DNA from: an uncultured Spirochaetaceae bacterium
GTDB taxonomy: Bacteria > Spirochaetota > Spirochaetia > Treponematales > Treponemataceae
Reading direction: 5' to 3'
NCBI GenBank assembly: GCA_902789325.1
Contig: CADANN010000020.1
Coordinates: forward strand, 1-40,261
DNA: 40,261 nt
The notes under the pieces were generated by a model. That model saw only the letters and a program-made list of their open reading frames with translations. It was not told the origin of the DNA and made no database searches. Each line of letters begins with the position of its first letter. Positions within the stretch are counted from its first letter, which is position 1. Made by a program: the position numbers and the translations under genes. This document shows, in pieces, positions 40,031-40,261 of this stretch.

Positions 40031-40261
40031 ATGAAACTTTTGATAATTAGTGACTTACATGCACACAACGATGTGCTAGATAAAATGGACGAGGTTTTTA
40101 AGCAGGCAGACGCTGTTGTTTTTGGCGGCGATTTTGCTGAATGCTTTAAGCCTGAAACTGGAACTGAGGCCTTGAATCGCTTGTGCAAAAAACACGAAAA
40201 CATTTTTGCCGTTCTTGGAAACTGCGACAACGAAGATTTTCTTGAGGAACTGGAAGATGCT
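40031..40261 (+). CDS. Calcineurin-like metallophosphoesterase, N-terminal part (cut by window edge)
   Basis: The first 77 codons. MKLLIISDLHAH gives the DxH metal site, VVFGGDFAE the GD motif and VLGNCDN the GNxD motif. These place it in the YfcE/MJ0936-type phosphoesterase family; the substrate is unknown. AGGAG precedes the ATG. It lies 79 bases after hisC, separated by repeat R2. Confidence 0.88.
   Translation, partial: MKLLIISDLHAHNDVLDKMDEVFKQADAVVFGGDFAECFKPETGTEALNRLCKKHENIFAVLGNCDNEDFLEELEDA

Noticed and set aside
1..40261. CRISPR arrays, tRNA, rRNA, prophage or IS transposase genes
   Set aside because: No regularly spaced direct repeats, cloverleaf sequences, rRNA-like segments or transposase/integrase-like proteins were seen.

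Overview
The window looks like chromosomal DNA of a low-GC spirochaete of the genus Treponema, probably a host-associated, carbohydrate-using species. The evidence is a spirochaete-type EF-G N-terminus, a long acidic/TM/TPR protein resembling the periplasmic flagellar collar protein FlcA, several spirochaete-style hypothetical secreted and membrane proteins, and a hexuronate catabolic cluster. The genus is inferred from protein character only; no rRNA or tRNA gene was seen.

Layout. 1-6.2 kb (minus strand): start of fusA, a secreted beta-rich protein, a SPOR-domain protein, then coaE and polA overlapping by one base. 6.4-7.6 kb: a membrane GGDEF protein. 7.7-11.5 kb: uxaC, a flavin-reductase-like gene, eda and kdgK, which are steps of glucuronate/galacturonate breakdown; an identical 16-bp operator lies upstream of uxaC and, inverted, upstream of eda. 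11.6-13.6 kb: cheR-cheB. 13.6-16.5 kb (minus): small membrane protein, TPR protein, prenyl diphosphate synthase, an AT-rich region with a cluster of DnaA boxes (origin-like), and a STAS/zinc-ribbon protein. 16.6-19.4 kb: two unrecognised membrane proteins, one with TPR-like repeats. 19.5-22.5 kb: ndk-gpsA-ffh. 22.5-28.8 kb: a secreted glycogen-binding-domain protein, the FlcA-like gene, a polyprenol/phytol-kinase-like gene and a multi-TM protein. 28.9-33.2 kb: two secreted or lipoprotein genes and a U32 peptidase-family protein. 33.2-35.8 kb (minus): ssb and a 633-aa unknown. 36.4-38.6 kb: padR, HAAS/DUF1700-type membrane protein and DUF4097-type protein, a cassette typical of Firmicutes. 38.8-40.3 kb: hisC and the start of a metallophosphoesterase.

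The most unusual signal is not a gene. Five intergenic segments (6223-6404, 23299-23588, 35783-36112, 36138-36385, 38561-38750; a possible sixth at 222-310) are long, nested, imperfect inverted repeats of 180-330 bp. Each closes with a 14-21 bp terminal inverted repeat that is different in every element but matched within it, and most of these termini carry or abut the promoter of the flanking gene. Two share a near-identical core while their surrounding stems differ and still pair, so the fold is kept while the sequence changes. A second, shorter palindromic repeat sits in frame inside polA and again at the 3' end of hisC.

A further theme is start-site architecture. About ten first-in-operon genes have a -10 box ending only 6-9 nt before the ATG and no Shine-Dalgarno sequence, implying leaderless mRNAs, whereas operon-internal genes have clear Shine-Dalgarno sites.
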